A stretch of 64,000 nt of DNA. Origin: Wuchereria bancrofti (taxonomy: Eukaryota; Nematoda; Chromadorea; Rhabditida; Onchocercidae). The stretch covers positions 4,498,031 through 4,562,030 of the forward strand of contig SSBO01000007.1 of assembly GCA_005281725.1 (NCBI GenBank), read 5' to 3'. A model generated the notes under the pieces. The model was not told the origin of the DNA. It was given only the letters and a program-made list of their open reading frames with translations, and did no database searches. Within the stretch, counting starts at the first letter, position 1, and every line of letters starts with the position of its first letter. The position numbers and the translations under genes are program-made. This document shows positions 48,472 through 62,394 of the stretch, piece after piece.

Positions 48472-49840
48472 GTTCTTTTGTACTTATGAGTTTGTGCTGT
48501 TATGAATGGAATTTCATGCTAGTGCTGATTAAGTGTTAAATCGTCCTTGTTGAATTCAATAAAATCCATTTAAATCTCTTTTTAATAGCAAGTTTGCCTT
48601 TCGTTCGTCTCCTGCATTAATGCGGCCAGGAAGTTGGATAATCAGTGGTGCATGCAATGTGATGACGTGACATAGAAAGCAGTAACTTATTCATATTGCA
48701 GTAACAGTACCAATGCAAGAATATATCATTCCTTACCTACGTTCACTGTATTTTTCAAACTTGCCATCACGTTCAAAGCGCTAGTCATGATGGATTGTTG
48801 AGCTGAGGTAGATTGTTAATTACAAGTACAAGGCAGAGTTGCTGCGGTTGCAGTATGTGTTTTAATGTCTCCTCGTCTCCACTTGCTGATATCCTTTTAC
48901 TCCCTTGCTAACTTTTTCATTTTTCTCTATGCTTTCAGTCTAGAACTGCACTGGCACCATTATTTCAGTTCTTCATTACTAGATAATAATTTTGCATTTT
49001 AGGCGAATTAATTTCTGCATTTTCAATGTGCTTTCCGCTACTAACCCATTAACAACTAACCAGTGGCAGTGGCACCTCAACCAATTTACACTTCAACAAA
49101 CCAGTGAATTGAATGGACTGAATACACTTGTTTGAGTGTGTGCAGAAGTCTTTTCTTTCAATCTTGTGCAAGGGTTTTCTACTGTGCTTGAAAGTAATTA
49201 ACGATGTCACCAGTTAGGTTAACTGACCGGTATCCATTACTATCTCTTGACATTAAGTCGATTACTTGTATCATATTATCTTCTAACAGCGCTGTCCATT
49301 CCATCTCATTCTTTTGGGTACATAAGGTATGCACAGAAGTCAAAATTTGTTAGACTCGAAAAGTCAGGTAAGGCTTTGTTCGTTTTTTTCTGCTTTTTTT
49401 CCTTGTCTTGGAATATCAATTTTCATTATTGCGTAGAAACTCAGTTCGACAAAAAGAAGTTCATATCCGAATTCTGTTTTAAATTTGTTGAGAGGGAGTA
49501 GAAAATAGGTTGTTGATTTGCTAGTGGTTCAGTGTGCACACAAGGTGAATCTAACAAGCTCTAGTCATTTGTCCTTAATTTGAATGACTTTTAATATTTG
49601 ATTAGGACTGAGTGGCATACCTCAGTAAATAGAATACATACGTTTATCTTTTCCTACCATCACGCGCTATATATACATTACAGGTATGTCCAGTTCTTTG
49701 GAATCATAGGAAATTTTGAAACAATCACGAGATTTTAGAAGATATATGACATTTCATGATCCAATAAGAAATTGAAATACTATACTTTCTCCATGAGCCA
49801 AAATCAAATTCCAAGAGTATATTTGCAGTTGTTAATTATT

Positions 49841-50151
49841 CAGAATAAGAAATTCATACGAGAAGAGATTTTCAGCAATTACTTATTGAACCAAAAAACT
49901 GCTGACACTGTTTGTTTTCATTTTAACAAAGATGGATTTCAGTTTGATGTTTAAAATGGCTTTTGCTAGTTTGATATTAATGAAAACAAGAAAGACTATT
50001 GTAGGAAAATTTACTCAAATCTCTTATTTGAGTCCTTTTACATCTTTTGTTGTAATCCAATCTTTCCTTTTATCAATAAAAAGATTTTGCCGACGAAATC
50101 TTAAATGATTAGAACAAGCAGAATAAGAAATTCATACGAGATGAGATTTGC
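49841..50151. repeat. Pair of near-identical direct repeats
   Basis: A segment of about 33 nt containing AGAATAAGAAATTCATACGA occurs at 49841-49873 and again at 50119-50151, with only a couple of mismatches, about 280 nt apart. It could be a residual long-terminal duplication or a local copy; the DNA between the copies has no coding content. Confidence 0.7.
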
Positions 50152-52484
50152 AGATGTTTGATTTTACCATTTTAAAATATGAAGAGAGAGAAATGAGAAG
50201 GAATATAAATGCTTGAAAATTTAATTATCGCTCATTTCTTAAATTGATCATTCTTTGGTCAAGCAAGCCAGCCAGCCAGAATTATTATTGCTGTTCCCGA
50301 ATTCTCTCTGTTCTTAAATGCTCTTACCTTCATTTAATTTTGCACAGGCATTGCACGAAAATGAATCAAATAGAAGAGTGGAAAATTTTTATTTTAATTA
50401 AAAAAGAGAGGCGAGAAAAATTAATTGTTACGAATGTTGAGAAGTAGAGGGAGGGATAGCAAAAGGTATAGGGTAAGCAGTTACTATTAAAATAAGGACA
50501 CAGTTTTTTGCACAATTAATTAAAATAGCAGTAATTTTATTCGCCATGAGCAACTCTTCATTCTGCTACATCCTTTGCTTTAAATTCACATTTCTTTTCT
50601 TTTGAAAAAAATTCTCAGTCTTTGAAAATTCATAATTTATGAAAAGCTCGTTTAAAAAAAGTATTCTATGCAGAAATTTTGATTTTCTTTCGGCTTTCAT
50701 GCACTATTACTCTCATAAAATTGTACCGAAAAAGTCACAGTGGTGGATGGATGAAGGTTGAGGGTACAGGAAGCAGTACAAGATTTTCAAATATTGGAGT
50801 TAGTGAAGTTCAAGTCGAACGATCTGGACCGCTGATGCTGTGGTCGTATTTCAGTACACCTACATGGGTTTATAATCTATTTCCTAGTCTTTCCGAATCC
50901 CGCATTGAGCATCTATTGTGCTTATTTGTTTCAAATTTCCAGCAAAAGTCGATGCACACATTCAATGACATACGTAATTACTGGACAGATAGATAAATGA
51001 CCAGAGGTAGATGATAGATGGTGATACTGTTATAAATTACTATTATTACTTCCAGATATCGGGATCGCCGATGTTGGTGAAGGTCAACCGATTTGCGCTA
51101 TTAGCAATCGGATAAAAGCATGTAATTCCTTTTCAAACCACTTTTAATTCTCGAGAAGACAAACTTCTAAAATTTATTTCCTCACAAAAAAGAAAATAAG
51201 GAAGAATAAAAGAAGAAATTATTTAAAGAAAAGCAAAAAAGTATGAGAAGTAAGAGTTATTTAAAATGCGGAGTGTGAAGTTATTTAAAATGAACTCCGT
51301 CTGTTTTGATTTACATTTATCTGTTCGAATTTATCATTTCTCAATCTCTCCAAATAATTTTTTGAATTTCAAAACTCATCGCTCAGCATTGGTTTTCTGA
51401 TGAGAATAAGTGCTTAATTATTTTTCACATAAAAGAAGTAATCCGTAAATAAAATCTTTTTTTGAATTTTTTATTAGTCATTGAACTACACAGGCATTTC
51501 TGGCAGCACTTGGAAAAATTAATGAAACAATGTACTTACGTTGAACGTTGAACATTATTGCAGTTATACTGTCCAGGTCGCTTGTCTCACTGAAAGCATT
51601 TAAAAACATGCATTAGGTAATACCTGAATTAAAATCTAATACTGTAAATGACGCAACTACTCACAATGCTTCGAGTGAGCTCTGCAAGGTAATCTTGGCA
51701 TTTGAAAAACTTTAATTTTCGTCTCGATTCACCAAAAATCAAGTTTTCAATATAAATTTTACCTTTTTTATAAGATATTCTAATCATGTGTCCAGGTATG
51801 TATGGAATATTAAAGTAATTCATTGATTGATAAATATTTATTAATTAATGAAAGAAGTTAAATTAAAAGATTCCCATGTCATCTATTCGATTTTATGGAT
51901 CTGTTTGTATACTGTACCAGTTTTTTTCCTTATATTTTCATTTCGCTAGTCTCATCTTTTTTAAATTTCTTACTTCGTCCTTACTTTCATCCATTTTTGT
52001 TATGGCATGACAATTAAAAAGAGCTGAGAGCAATAAAGGGTCCAGGCTCACAAGGCATTTTTAAAGTGGTTGCACTTTTACACTCTTAATGTGGGTGTGA
52101 ATTATCTCCTGGAAGTTCAACCTGCAAAATTTTTTTTTAGTAACTCAAATTTCTCTATTTGCTAAATGATGAAAAATCAAAAGTATTATTGATTAAGGGC
52201 ACGGATTAAATTTATTTTAATTTGTTTCACTTAGCTGAACTGGCATGTTTTTTGGATTAGGACTAAATGAAGCTTCAACCAATGGCAATCTAATAGATCA
52301 GACTGACTAAGGCTCAATATGAAGCCTTAATGAGTATGTCTATTTATGTATTTAGTGATATAATTCTCTAAGAGAGTTAGCTCACTGCTTATGTCTGTAT
52401 GCTTTTGCATATGTTTATCTGTGTCCTCGGTGTAAGTGAACGCCGAAATATCAACCGAAGGAGCCTTTCACTGTAATTCTCTTA

Positions 52485-52491
52485 TCATTAC

Positions 52492-52562
<71 letters not shown>

Positions 52563-52575
52563 TATTAATTATTAG
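52485..52575. repeat. (ATT)n microsatellite
   Basis: About 75 nt of nearly pure ATT units, one of the longest simple repeats in the window. Confidence 0.95.
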
Positions 52576-53708
52576 CTGTTGCTATTATTAGTTATTAATT
52601 GTTACAATCATTAATTCTTATTGTGAATATAACATATAAGAGCAAATGAGAAAGAGCTCATCTTTGAATGATAAAGGGGAGTTGGGACGTTTATGTTCTG
52701 ATTCTAAATTCCCCGCCTTCGTATCTTCGTTATCCTAAATAAACCTGAATTAACTCTTAGTTTCCCAATCGAAGCTCATTACATGAGGTTTGGTGGGAAA
52801 ATGAAATGTTTCGCCACGACAAATGTTCATTATCATTACATTTTCATGCAAAGATAATGATAATGTTCATTATTATTTTATTAGCAGTCGTTTAAATTGT
52901 ATTATTAATAGCGCCTCGAACTTCCCGGAGAATTCGCGAACAATCCAAAGAAATCTAATTTACTTTATGTTAGGTGTGTGAGATCAGCAAGATATTGTTG
53001 GATAAACAAATGACCAGTTAATCCGATAATTAGCATAGTTCCCTGGGCCCTGTATTTGTATTCTCTTTATAGAGTATTTATAATTTCAGAGATGGATAAT
53101 TTATATCAGAAGAGTAAAAGGACAGAGATCAATTAGGGCGGAAAATAGCTCAGATACTGAAATCCATCAGTGTTTAATATTGCAATTTTCCCCTTATTTT
53201 AAATTTATACAGTCATGATGAATCTTGCCATTTATTATTTTTTAGCTTCATATTTCGAAAGTTTATCACTTCCAGTTTATTTTTATTAATGACGATTTTC
53301 AAAAAAGCCCAACAGTTATAGTAATGTGAACGGTTATCTATCGCCGAAAGTACCCAATCATGCATTGTCAGTAGTTGATATTTTAGCCATCCGATAAACG
53401 AACCAAATCACCTATTTGAGAAAGGCTGTCGTCAACAATGATGTTCCTACTAGCATGGCCATCAGGACATTTAGCATTGCCACTAGGACAGGAGATGAAC
53501 GAACATTTCTTCAGATGCATTGACTAATAGGCAATTAGACTAGCTCACACCGAGCATTATGACATTTTTGTTGTATACACCTAACCCATCACAGCTTTGT
53601 GGTTGGCCGATTTTTATGGTAAGGTAAGAAAGTCATGCATGTCCTCTACAAGCATCAAACTGTTTCAATTTAAGAATCTCTTAGTAGGAAAATATGGCGC
53701 AGGACAGT

Positions 53709-53779
53709 GGAGATATGGGGAATCGAACCCCAGCCCTCTCCCATGCTAAGGGAGCGCTCTACCCCTGAGCTATATCCCC
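53709..53779 (-). tRNA. tRNA-Ala (anticodon AGC)
   Basis: Read on the minus strand, the 71-nt segment folds as a complete cloverleaf without an intron. The acceptor stem GGGGATA pairs with TATCTCC (one G-U). The D arm is GCTC...GAGC. The anticodon stem CTCCC/GGGAG encloses TTAGCAT, giving anticodon AGC. The T arm is TGGGG-TTCGATT-CCCCA. The A box (TAGCTCAGGGGTAGAGC) and B box (GGTTCGATTCC) of the internal Pol III promoter are intact. A TTTT tract follows about 15 nt downstream. It decodes GCU/GCC alanine codons (after A34 deamination) and stands alone in a gene-poor stretch. Confidence 0.95.
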
Positions 53780-56700
53780 TACAACACTCTCCCAATTTAT
53801 TTTTAGATGAAAGTTGGGGAGAAATCCACTTTGTCGTTCTTATTAATCTATCTTTTCGGGAGTTAAGTTGGATTTTCAGCAGATTTTCTGGAACCAATTC
53901 AAAAGTTGTTCGAATAGTTATCAGAATTTATACAATGTAAATATAATTCTAAACTTCTTCCTCAGAAAATTTAAGTTTAACAAATTCTCATCCACTTCAT
54001 TTTTCTTTATATTTTTATTATAGATGACCTTTTAATTTAACTAGTAAATCTCGGCTTAACCTACTCATCAAGCTATCTTCTCTCAGCACTCTTTATTGCA
54101 GTACAAAATTGTCCACAATAAACTCACATGTCGGGAACTGTGCATAACTGCCCAACTTTAATATCACGGCCTGGGCTGACATTTATTGATCAAAAAATTG
54201 CTGTTTATTCTTAAATTGATGAGAAAAAAGAAAATCTCATTGTGCCTTATGCATCCTACTGAAGGTATCAGATAATTAATTACTCGTATATGTTCATAAT
54301 TTTAATTTGATTTCAATTAAATTAATATTTAAACCACTTCTACTATGTCTTCACCTCCATTCTTCAAACACTACTGCACCTCTAAAACGTTGTAAGGTCA
54401 TTTGGAAGGCCTAATCAGAGAAGCTCGTGCGATGAATTACTTTACTGCGCATTGGTTCAGTATCACGGAAAGATGTGTAAATGATGCTGGTAAGTATACA
54501 GCGGTGCTCATACTTATCAAATGTATCTTATATGGCAGATAATATTTTTGATTCATTCATATGCTTATGTAGAATCCATAACTACTAACAGCCAAGACGA
54601 AAGCAAAAGCCAAGTTATAAGGCCAACAAAAAAAACTCATCAAAGTTTTATGCAATACCATTAAAAAATAATAGATGGAAATATTGTAACTACCAGAGAT
54701 ATGAAAACATCCATAAATGTGTAAATTAAATGTAGAGAAATAATTTCTGCTTAAATTTGTATGAGCTAACTTCAAACAAGTGCGTTTTATACAGAAATCA
54801 AGAAATATAAAACTTAATTGTGATTTAATGTATAGAAGCTATGAAATATTTAAACTTCTTTACCGAAATAACATTATGTGGATAAGCTTTTAAGAACCTT
54901 TAGCATTTGAAAGACTCTAGTAAGTTTTAAGAAATCTTAGCTAGAACCACTTTTTTGCAAAATAAGTAGCTTTAATTGCTTCTCATTAATTGTTTTCAAA
55001 AAATTGCATTTCCATTTCCAGCATATTTCACATCGTTGATACGACGAAAATGAAATAATTCGTTATTGATCTGATACATCTGAAGTATTATTCTGAAGGA
55101 AAAAAAATGCTTGAAGTAAGTGGCGCACATTATCGCCATTATTTTGTGTTGACAACAGTCCATCATACAGTCAATTGGATTTTTAATCTAATCCTAAGAT
55201 TAGTAGTGGAAATAGCATATCACTCAAATAAAACAACATGTTGCACAGAAAGAAATGAAAGACTCAATTAAAATCAGTAAGCATAGTTTTCGAGAGTAGT
55301 TATGAGGGAGAACGTACCGAGAAATAGGACAGAATGCGATAAGAGGAAGACAGAATTTAAATCTAGATAAATCGCCTTCAGCTTGCAATTCTTTACCTAT
55401 TGATTTATTGAGTCACTCGTAGTAGAACGAAATAGTTTTTTTAAAGGAATTCAACAAATACTACAAATTTTATTACGTCACGTTTCATCTTGCTGGAACT
55501 CACTGTCAGACTTACAAAGCACATGTAGAAAGATATGATTTAGTGCTTGCTGCTGACAATTATGTGAGAAATTTACAAAGTCTTCAATGATCTCAACGAA
55601 TTAAAGTGATCAGAAACAAGCAGCCAAAAAACTTTTTGACATTTTAAATCTCATTTCTCCAAGTTCCGCTTCTTGCTGACCTAAACGGTGCGTTTAGGGT
55701 TTAACGATATAGTGATGGAAGGAGGGGCTTGTCTGTTGGTTTTGAATTAAAAAGAAAGCATTAATGCGATAACAAACGACCGGTGGTTAATGGGTTGGCG
55801 CCGACAACAGCAAACGACCGCTTGGATCTTGTATTTTTCTTATTTTTGTTATTTGAAAGGGCCTGAACTTAGCATTTATACCTAATCTTATAGATTTTTT
55901 TCTGCTTTTAATTTTCAAAAATAAAAATACTAATATTATTCCAGGGAAACAAAAAATCAGATTTTCAGATGAGGTGATATTTAATGTACAAAAGAAAAAT
56001 ATTGATGTAAAGCATCTCTGATAAATAAAAAATAGATTCTTAGATCAGCAAGACATAAGATGGCTTTACATTTAGAACAGCCTTTTCAATCAACCTGTGA
56101 ACATGTCCATTGTCAAAGCTCTTATTAGTGTGGATGGTAACAATCTGATTAGAAGATAAATAAATAATAGTTTGTTCAAAAGCATACAGAAAATCAATAC
56201 GTCTCAGAGCGTGATCTTCGATGATTGTATTTAGATCTCAAGTTTATCCGTTACGTGATTGGTCAATTTTTCCATCACACCTTTATCCATTGTTTCTAAG
56301 CGCTGTATGCTAATTGTCGATCGGATGAAAGACTTTGAAAAGACAAATAGCAGAAAACTGAGTTACGGATTTCTGCACTGTCAAACAAACAATTGTGCTA
56401 AGATTGACCCAATAGATCATTCGGCCAGTGAGTCACCCACTCACCAGGTTCACTCTAAGGCATTAGTTCCTTCAGTTATTAATTGATGAAATTGCACAAA
56501 GCATGCGACAATAGTTCTTTATCTTGTCCATCCCTCTGCCATCCACCACCTTTCCTTCTTCTTTCTTGTCATTCCAGCATGTGGTGGTCCTCATCAGTTC
56601 TTCCTCTTTTTCATTTACTGCATGTCTTTTAGTCGTGCAACTGATTTTTTAGAGGATGCAATAAGTATGCGCTTGTGAACTTAAGTTATTTAGTACTTTC

Positions 56701-59483
56701 TCGATTCATTAGATTTTTTTTATCATTTTAGAAATAGGTGGAAGGGAGATTTGAATGATATACTTCGGATATGATGCTTTAACAGACAAATTTATTAACA
56801 AATAGATTTACCAGGTTAAAATTGGATCCCAAAATGATGAACTCAGCGCCTTGCTCTTCTGACCAGCAAACACTTACGTTTGAAAAGAAGATGCATTTTC
56901 TCTTCCTCTCTGTGCTAGCAAGCTTTTAATTTAGTGAAGTGACAAAACAAAAGGAAAAATGCATTGAGTGTATTGCGGTAATAAAATTGCTCTCTTAAGA
57001 GGAGAAAGGGTACATGAAAAGATGGGGAAGAGAGAAAAAGAACGAATAATTTAAAAAATCGATGTTAAATAGAAATAAAATTAAAAATTTAATTTCTTTT
57101 CTGCCTATCCTTCCGTCGTTCACATCATTCCCGCTTCCTCTTGGTAGTTGTTCTGCTATACAAATTAATTGCACTTCATTTTAGTTTTTTTAATTAGAGG
57201 AGTAGATAGAGTTTAGACGCGGAAGTGAAAAGGCGACACGATAGAAGCCTGAGCAAAGTTAGGGACCATGAAATAGTAATCGAAATTACTTCCATACTTT
57301 CCATTTCATTAATTAAAAGATCACACTAAATCTCAGTCTGGACAAATGATTAGATGCGAAATTTTTTTCTATAAATGTTGGAGCATATGTCAGGAATCTT
57401 CAGATCTTCATCCTCGGGACAATGCGCATGCAAGATACAACTAGGTGATTCAAGCCATCAAATGAACAGGTGCACTGAAAGGAATAATAATTTGATAAAT
57501 GGCATCCTGTACATCTCCAAATCTACCTTTAGGGGAAAAATTGCATTAAAGGGCGAATAGTCCTGCCAAACCTAGTGATTATTTTAAAGAGTGCCTTTGC
57601 CTTTGCTTATCTCCTAGCACTTATAACTAATTGTGTGGACAAAACCTTACAAAAAAAAGAAGCAGTGTATCACCATCACTACTAAGGACAATGAAAAAAT
57701 CTTCTGCAATCTTAAGAAACCGAAAGAAATGGTCCATGTATTGTCAAAGGAGTTCCTAAGGCTTCTTCCTATCACATGTTAATTTATAAATCTGATGATC
57801 CCAACATTTTTTACATATTGATTTTACATCCTAGGTGAGATGTTCGATTTTGTAGCTGGCTGAAAGTAGGAAGAGCTCCAGGTAGAGATGGCGCGAATAC
57901 AGGAAAGGACGAGGAAGTCAAACAGAGAGGCGAATGGGTGGATTGCTTAATTGCCGACTCACTAATTAATGGTAATTAACCTCGACAGTGACATGACATT
58001 AATGCTGAATTTCGTTGAATTCGTGATAATAGTGCCCCTTCGCTGCTAGTACGATCGCGTATCGGTCTTTTTGCATACTGAATTGATGGATGGTAATGGT
58101 TATTATAATTGTGGGATGCATCTTCAAAACGAAGGACATTCTCACATTAATCCTTCCCTACCTTCTCTATTGAAGTACTTTTTTCAACCTTTTTGTTTTA
58201 AAATATGGATGGAATCAAAACTTACGGAACTTTGACAGAGTATTTAATTTGCATTCAGTCTGAAGACAATAAGTTTGCATTACACGTCCCAGCAATGTCA
58301 ATTATTGCTTTTTGATATCTTTTTTACTAATCATCGTTTCTGTGTTTCTTTCACTGCTATCTCACTTTTGTCAACGCTTCTACTTCAAGCTTCTTTACTC
58401 AATTACTGAGTATACTCACTTCACCACGTACCACTTCCTCCATAGTATCCTATCAGCAGTTGAACTAGGCATCAGCATCACTTCTGAGTTTCTTAAGAGC
58501 GGATTCATTCAGAATATCAAAAATTTCAATAGGATGTAATTTCCAACCATTCCATCTGAATCTTTTCAATTACACTTATAAACCACCCTAATTGAAATCG
58601 AAGAATTTGATTTAATCTTTATTGTTCAAAAATTAGCCACAACCAAAAAGAATTTTTCCTATTAAATAATTAAATAATGTGTAATTGATTTCTGTGCTTG
58701 AAAGATTTTCACACCACTCAAACAAACCGGAAATCAGTACCAAAAGAAGAAATCGGCGTTGGATGGTCTGAATTTATTTCAGGTCGACCTGTCGACAAAT
58801 GGGTAGGATGGAAACCTATTTGAAGTAGTAACGAATAGTGATGATGAGATAAAGTTAGAAAATTAAACATTTATATACGGAGGACACTCAAACAATGACG
58901 GCTTGAAAATGAAATTGTTAATTGGAAGAATTGGACTCAGTGTGAGTTAACAATAAGATAAACAACTCCTTCCGAACAAATTTCATATTCATTTTATTTT
59001 CTTAAGAAACTGGAAGTCATTTTCTGTTTTTGCTTTTTCAAGTTGCTAAAAATTGGAATACAATATGTTCACTTTCCGCGGTTCCTTCGGCAAATGAAAA
59101 ATTAATGTTATAATCAGAATTATTTTACTAAACTTTATTCCTGTCAACAAATAATTGGATCTTTAATTAAATAATGCACATCTTACGACTAATTATATTA
59201 GATATCCTAATAAATTTCTATATTTTTTGCAAAAGTACAACATCAAATTACTTTGGAGTTTCATTTCTTTTTTCACTATTTTGTTTTATTTATATACTCA
59301 GCGGTTACTGTCCGTGCAAAAAATAATGTTCCATATGTCATCCTTTTCCAGTTTAAGAAAGACGAATAGAATTTGATAGTGAGTGGACTGGACTTTCTTG
59401 AACAAAAATGGAAAAGGTCAAGGAAACCCAAGGAATCATATAAGCGGGCAATAGCGGAATGGAAAAATCACTAATACGTGAAA

Positions 59484-59556
59484 CACCTGTAAGTAGCGTG
59501 TGGGATGACTGAATGTGTGGAAGCAACGTAACGTGTAAGTAACGTGTGGAAGTGAA
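59484..59556. repeat. Short imperfect repeat of GTAAGTA(G/A)CGTGTGG
   Basis: Two close copies of GTAAGTAGCGTGTGG / GTAAGTAACGTGTGG with an intervening related CAACGTAACGTGT segment; a small local duplication. Confidence 0.6.
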
Positions 59557-60021
59557 AAGATTGTTGCGAGTGCCACTAGATCCTGCAATCTTAAAAGAAA
59601 TCCTAAAATAGTAAGTTATCTGGAGAAGGAAATATATAGAAGTGAAGGATCAATCACTTGAAGGACAATTGAAAAGATTAAAAACCGAAATTACCGAAAG
59701 TTTCTCGGGCGTAGCATGAAATGTGCAACCATTGATTTTTAATGTAGGAGAATTTACAACATCTATTTGAATTTCGTGGTTGGTTAGACAATTTCTGTGA
59801 TTAGAGAATCAGTACGGAAAGTCGAGCAAGAAATCTCATGTATCTTACTTAATGTTATTGGATGAAGTAAAATTTTGTAAATTTAGATAAGTTGGAAGAA
59901 ATGTAAATAATAATTCTAGCCATCTCGAGGAAACTTTATTAGAATTAATAACTATTAAATTTAAATTTGGAAAGTAAAAGTATCTAAAATGAGCCTAATA
60001 ATAATTGACAAAATGATAGTA

Positions 60022-60092
60022 ATAATAATAACAAACAATAATAATAATAATAATAATAATAACGGTAATAATAATAATGATAATAATGATAA
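60022..60092. repeat. (AAT)n imperfect microsatellite
   Basis: AAT units interrupted by ACGGT and ATG variants. On the minus strand they give a meaningless Leu/Ile-rich open frame (59961-60191). Confidence 0.9.
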
Positions 60093-62367
60093 ATAAATAG
60101 GTAAATTCAAACTAGAAAATTGTTTCCTCCATGCACTAAACACTACATCCGTTCCAATAATGTGATGTTCTACGGGAATATTTAATTCCACCTAATAGAA
60201 GTGAAATACTGTGGCCGGAAAACAATAAAGCTCTAATAGCAAATCGTTATCTCTATCTTTACAACGACACTGACCAGATAAGAAATTATTGCAAGTAAGA
60301 CAGTCGTATAGAAAAAATTATATGAATAGTGCCCGTGCGGGTAAAATACGTTTGCTAGTTGAGGTACGTGTGCTGACTTTAATGTTTTAGATAAAAAATT
60401 AGATGAAGTTCAAACCGGAGGCCTGCATGACAAAATAGTTGGATTGCTATGATGACGAGTATGATTGCTGGATCGTCATAACTGCAATCAAGAAAATTGT
60501 TTAAGTAGAACAGTTGTTACGAGAGGGCAGTTGGGAATTTTTTTGATGAATGTTATAGGTCCTTTGATTTGGATCACTGAAAATAAAAGTTATTTACCAA
60601 ATGATCATATATGGACAATTACTTCCATCTAGTCAGAAGCGTTGCCTGTAAAAATTATTCCTTCTTTGAATGCTTTTTTTATTCACTCGTTTATTCGCTT
60701 TGAATTATATATTAAGGTAGTAGATGATAGTTAAAGATCCTTTCAGTTCTTTATGATTGATTCTTCCAAAAAAGGTCTAATTTTAATGCCAACAATGAAA
60801 CATTGCACCCTCCGCTATTTTACAAGTCTCTTTAATCCATTAAGCATTTTTCCTGTCTTTGCACTTTTTTCATACTTCACTACTTTCTGACAGTTTTCGT
60901 ATTATTTTAAAAACCTCATTCATGTTTTGGATACATCAGTCATCAAGTCTGAATAGATAGCACCTTAGTCTACAATCTCATATCAACAACAATAATTGTT
61001 TATGCTTACTCTAAACATTGTTTTAGATAGGCACTATGATATGTAATGGTGCAGCGATAAAATGATTTTAATTTGAGAAAGTATCGAAAATATTTTATTT
61101 TCGCTTTTCAAAAGCATTTCGTAGATACTTTAGGTGATATGGAATTTTGCTGCCATGAAAAATTTGTTAAACTTAAATTTCAATTGATGAAGCATATTAT
61201 CGGTCCTCGAAGTGAATGTTTTCAATTTATATATTATTTGCTTAGAAATAATTTTGATTTTTTGATATGCAATTCATATTCAGAAAGTGATTCTGAAAGC
61301 ACTAAGTTTCATCCACATCATTTCTTTCACGTAAATAAGATCAACACAAGCGGATTAAATGTTGAGCAAATATCCACAATTTCATGATAACCGGAATAAA
61401 AGCAATGTACTGTTGTGGTACCATCATTTCCAACTTGACAGAACCTTTCCATTTTTAAGATCAGTATCATAAAAGGATGTTTAATGCTCCCATAAAAATA
61501 TTTTGGAAGCATTAATTTGCTGCACATTTAATGGCTGATGAGAGATGTGTAAATGCATTGATCTACCTATTAATTTTCTTCTTCGGAATTGTAAACTTAA
61601 TGATCGGTCGGACCACGTGATGCTTAAACTGCAAAAAGGATGAATGTTGATTAACCAAGGGAAGATTTAATCGGAGTGTTGGTTAAACCAACTTCAAAAA
61701 TATTTAAGGAATTTTCCGAGTAATTTAAATTGCTTCAATTTTAGCACAAGCATGAATTCTCGAAAACTTTGATTCCGCTGCTTTCTAAATCAATTGACGT
61801 TTGAAAAGAAGACGAATGAGGGGAAAGATTTTGGGCAAATTAGGCCCCCACATACACAGTGGGCAGACATAATTCAATTCCACAAATCGCTCCATCCCTA
61901 ATTATTAATCAAAACTTGTCTGATTGCTAATGAAACAGAGGCTTAGCTTTTCAGTACTCTATTTGTTCTTCTCATGTCGTCGACACCCTCTGGATTTCAC
62001 CATTCATCAATCAGTCTCTCATCAAAAATTGTTATCTTTCTCAAAACTTTTGTGAAAATTCAAATGAGGACCCAAAATTGTGTTCAAGTGTATGTGCCTG
62101 TGTGATGCATGCCTATGTCTCATTAACGTCCCATTTTATTTCTTTCTCGCCTTAGTTCCTGCATCCATTACTTCCTAACATGTTGGAAGAAACGAAAAGA
62201 ATCTTAGAAGTTATTAAGTCATACGTCTACTCTGAAAACCTTCAATCTAAAGTTAATTTAATATAAATATTTCCACCTCATTCAGTTCTCTAAAGCCTGC
62301 CATAAAACTCGTTCTCTATATGTAATCGTAACGCGGGATTGGAAGCACTTGGACAACATCGTGATAC

Positions 62368-62394
62368 ATAAATAAATAAATAAATAAATAAATA
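62368..62394. repeat. (AAAT)n tetranucleotide repeat
   Basis: Six or so uninterrupted TAAA units. Confidence 0.9.

Larger units (their letters stand above)
48472..53708. other. Gene-poor stretch after DHODH
   Basis: About 5.2 kb with no exon I can support. It holds a dispersed direct repeat of about 33 nt (49841-49873 and 50119-50151) and a long ATT microsatellite (52485-52575). Open frames at 49247-49501 and 50679-50996 have no motif and look like chance. Confidence 0.45.

Noticed and set aside
59961..60191. Leu/Ile-rich minus-strand frame
   Set aside because: Translation of the AAT microsatellite.
61073..61387. 104-codon plus-strand frame
   Set aside because: Phe/Lys/Asn-rich, no motif, no splice-compatible neighbours.
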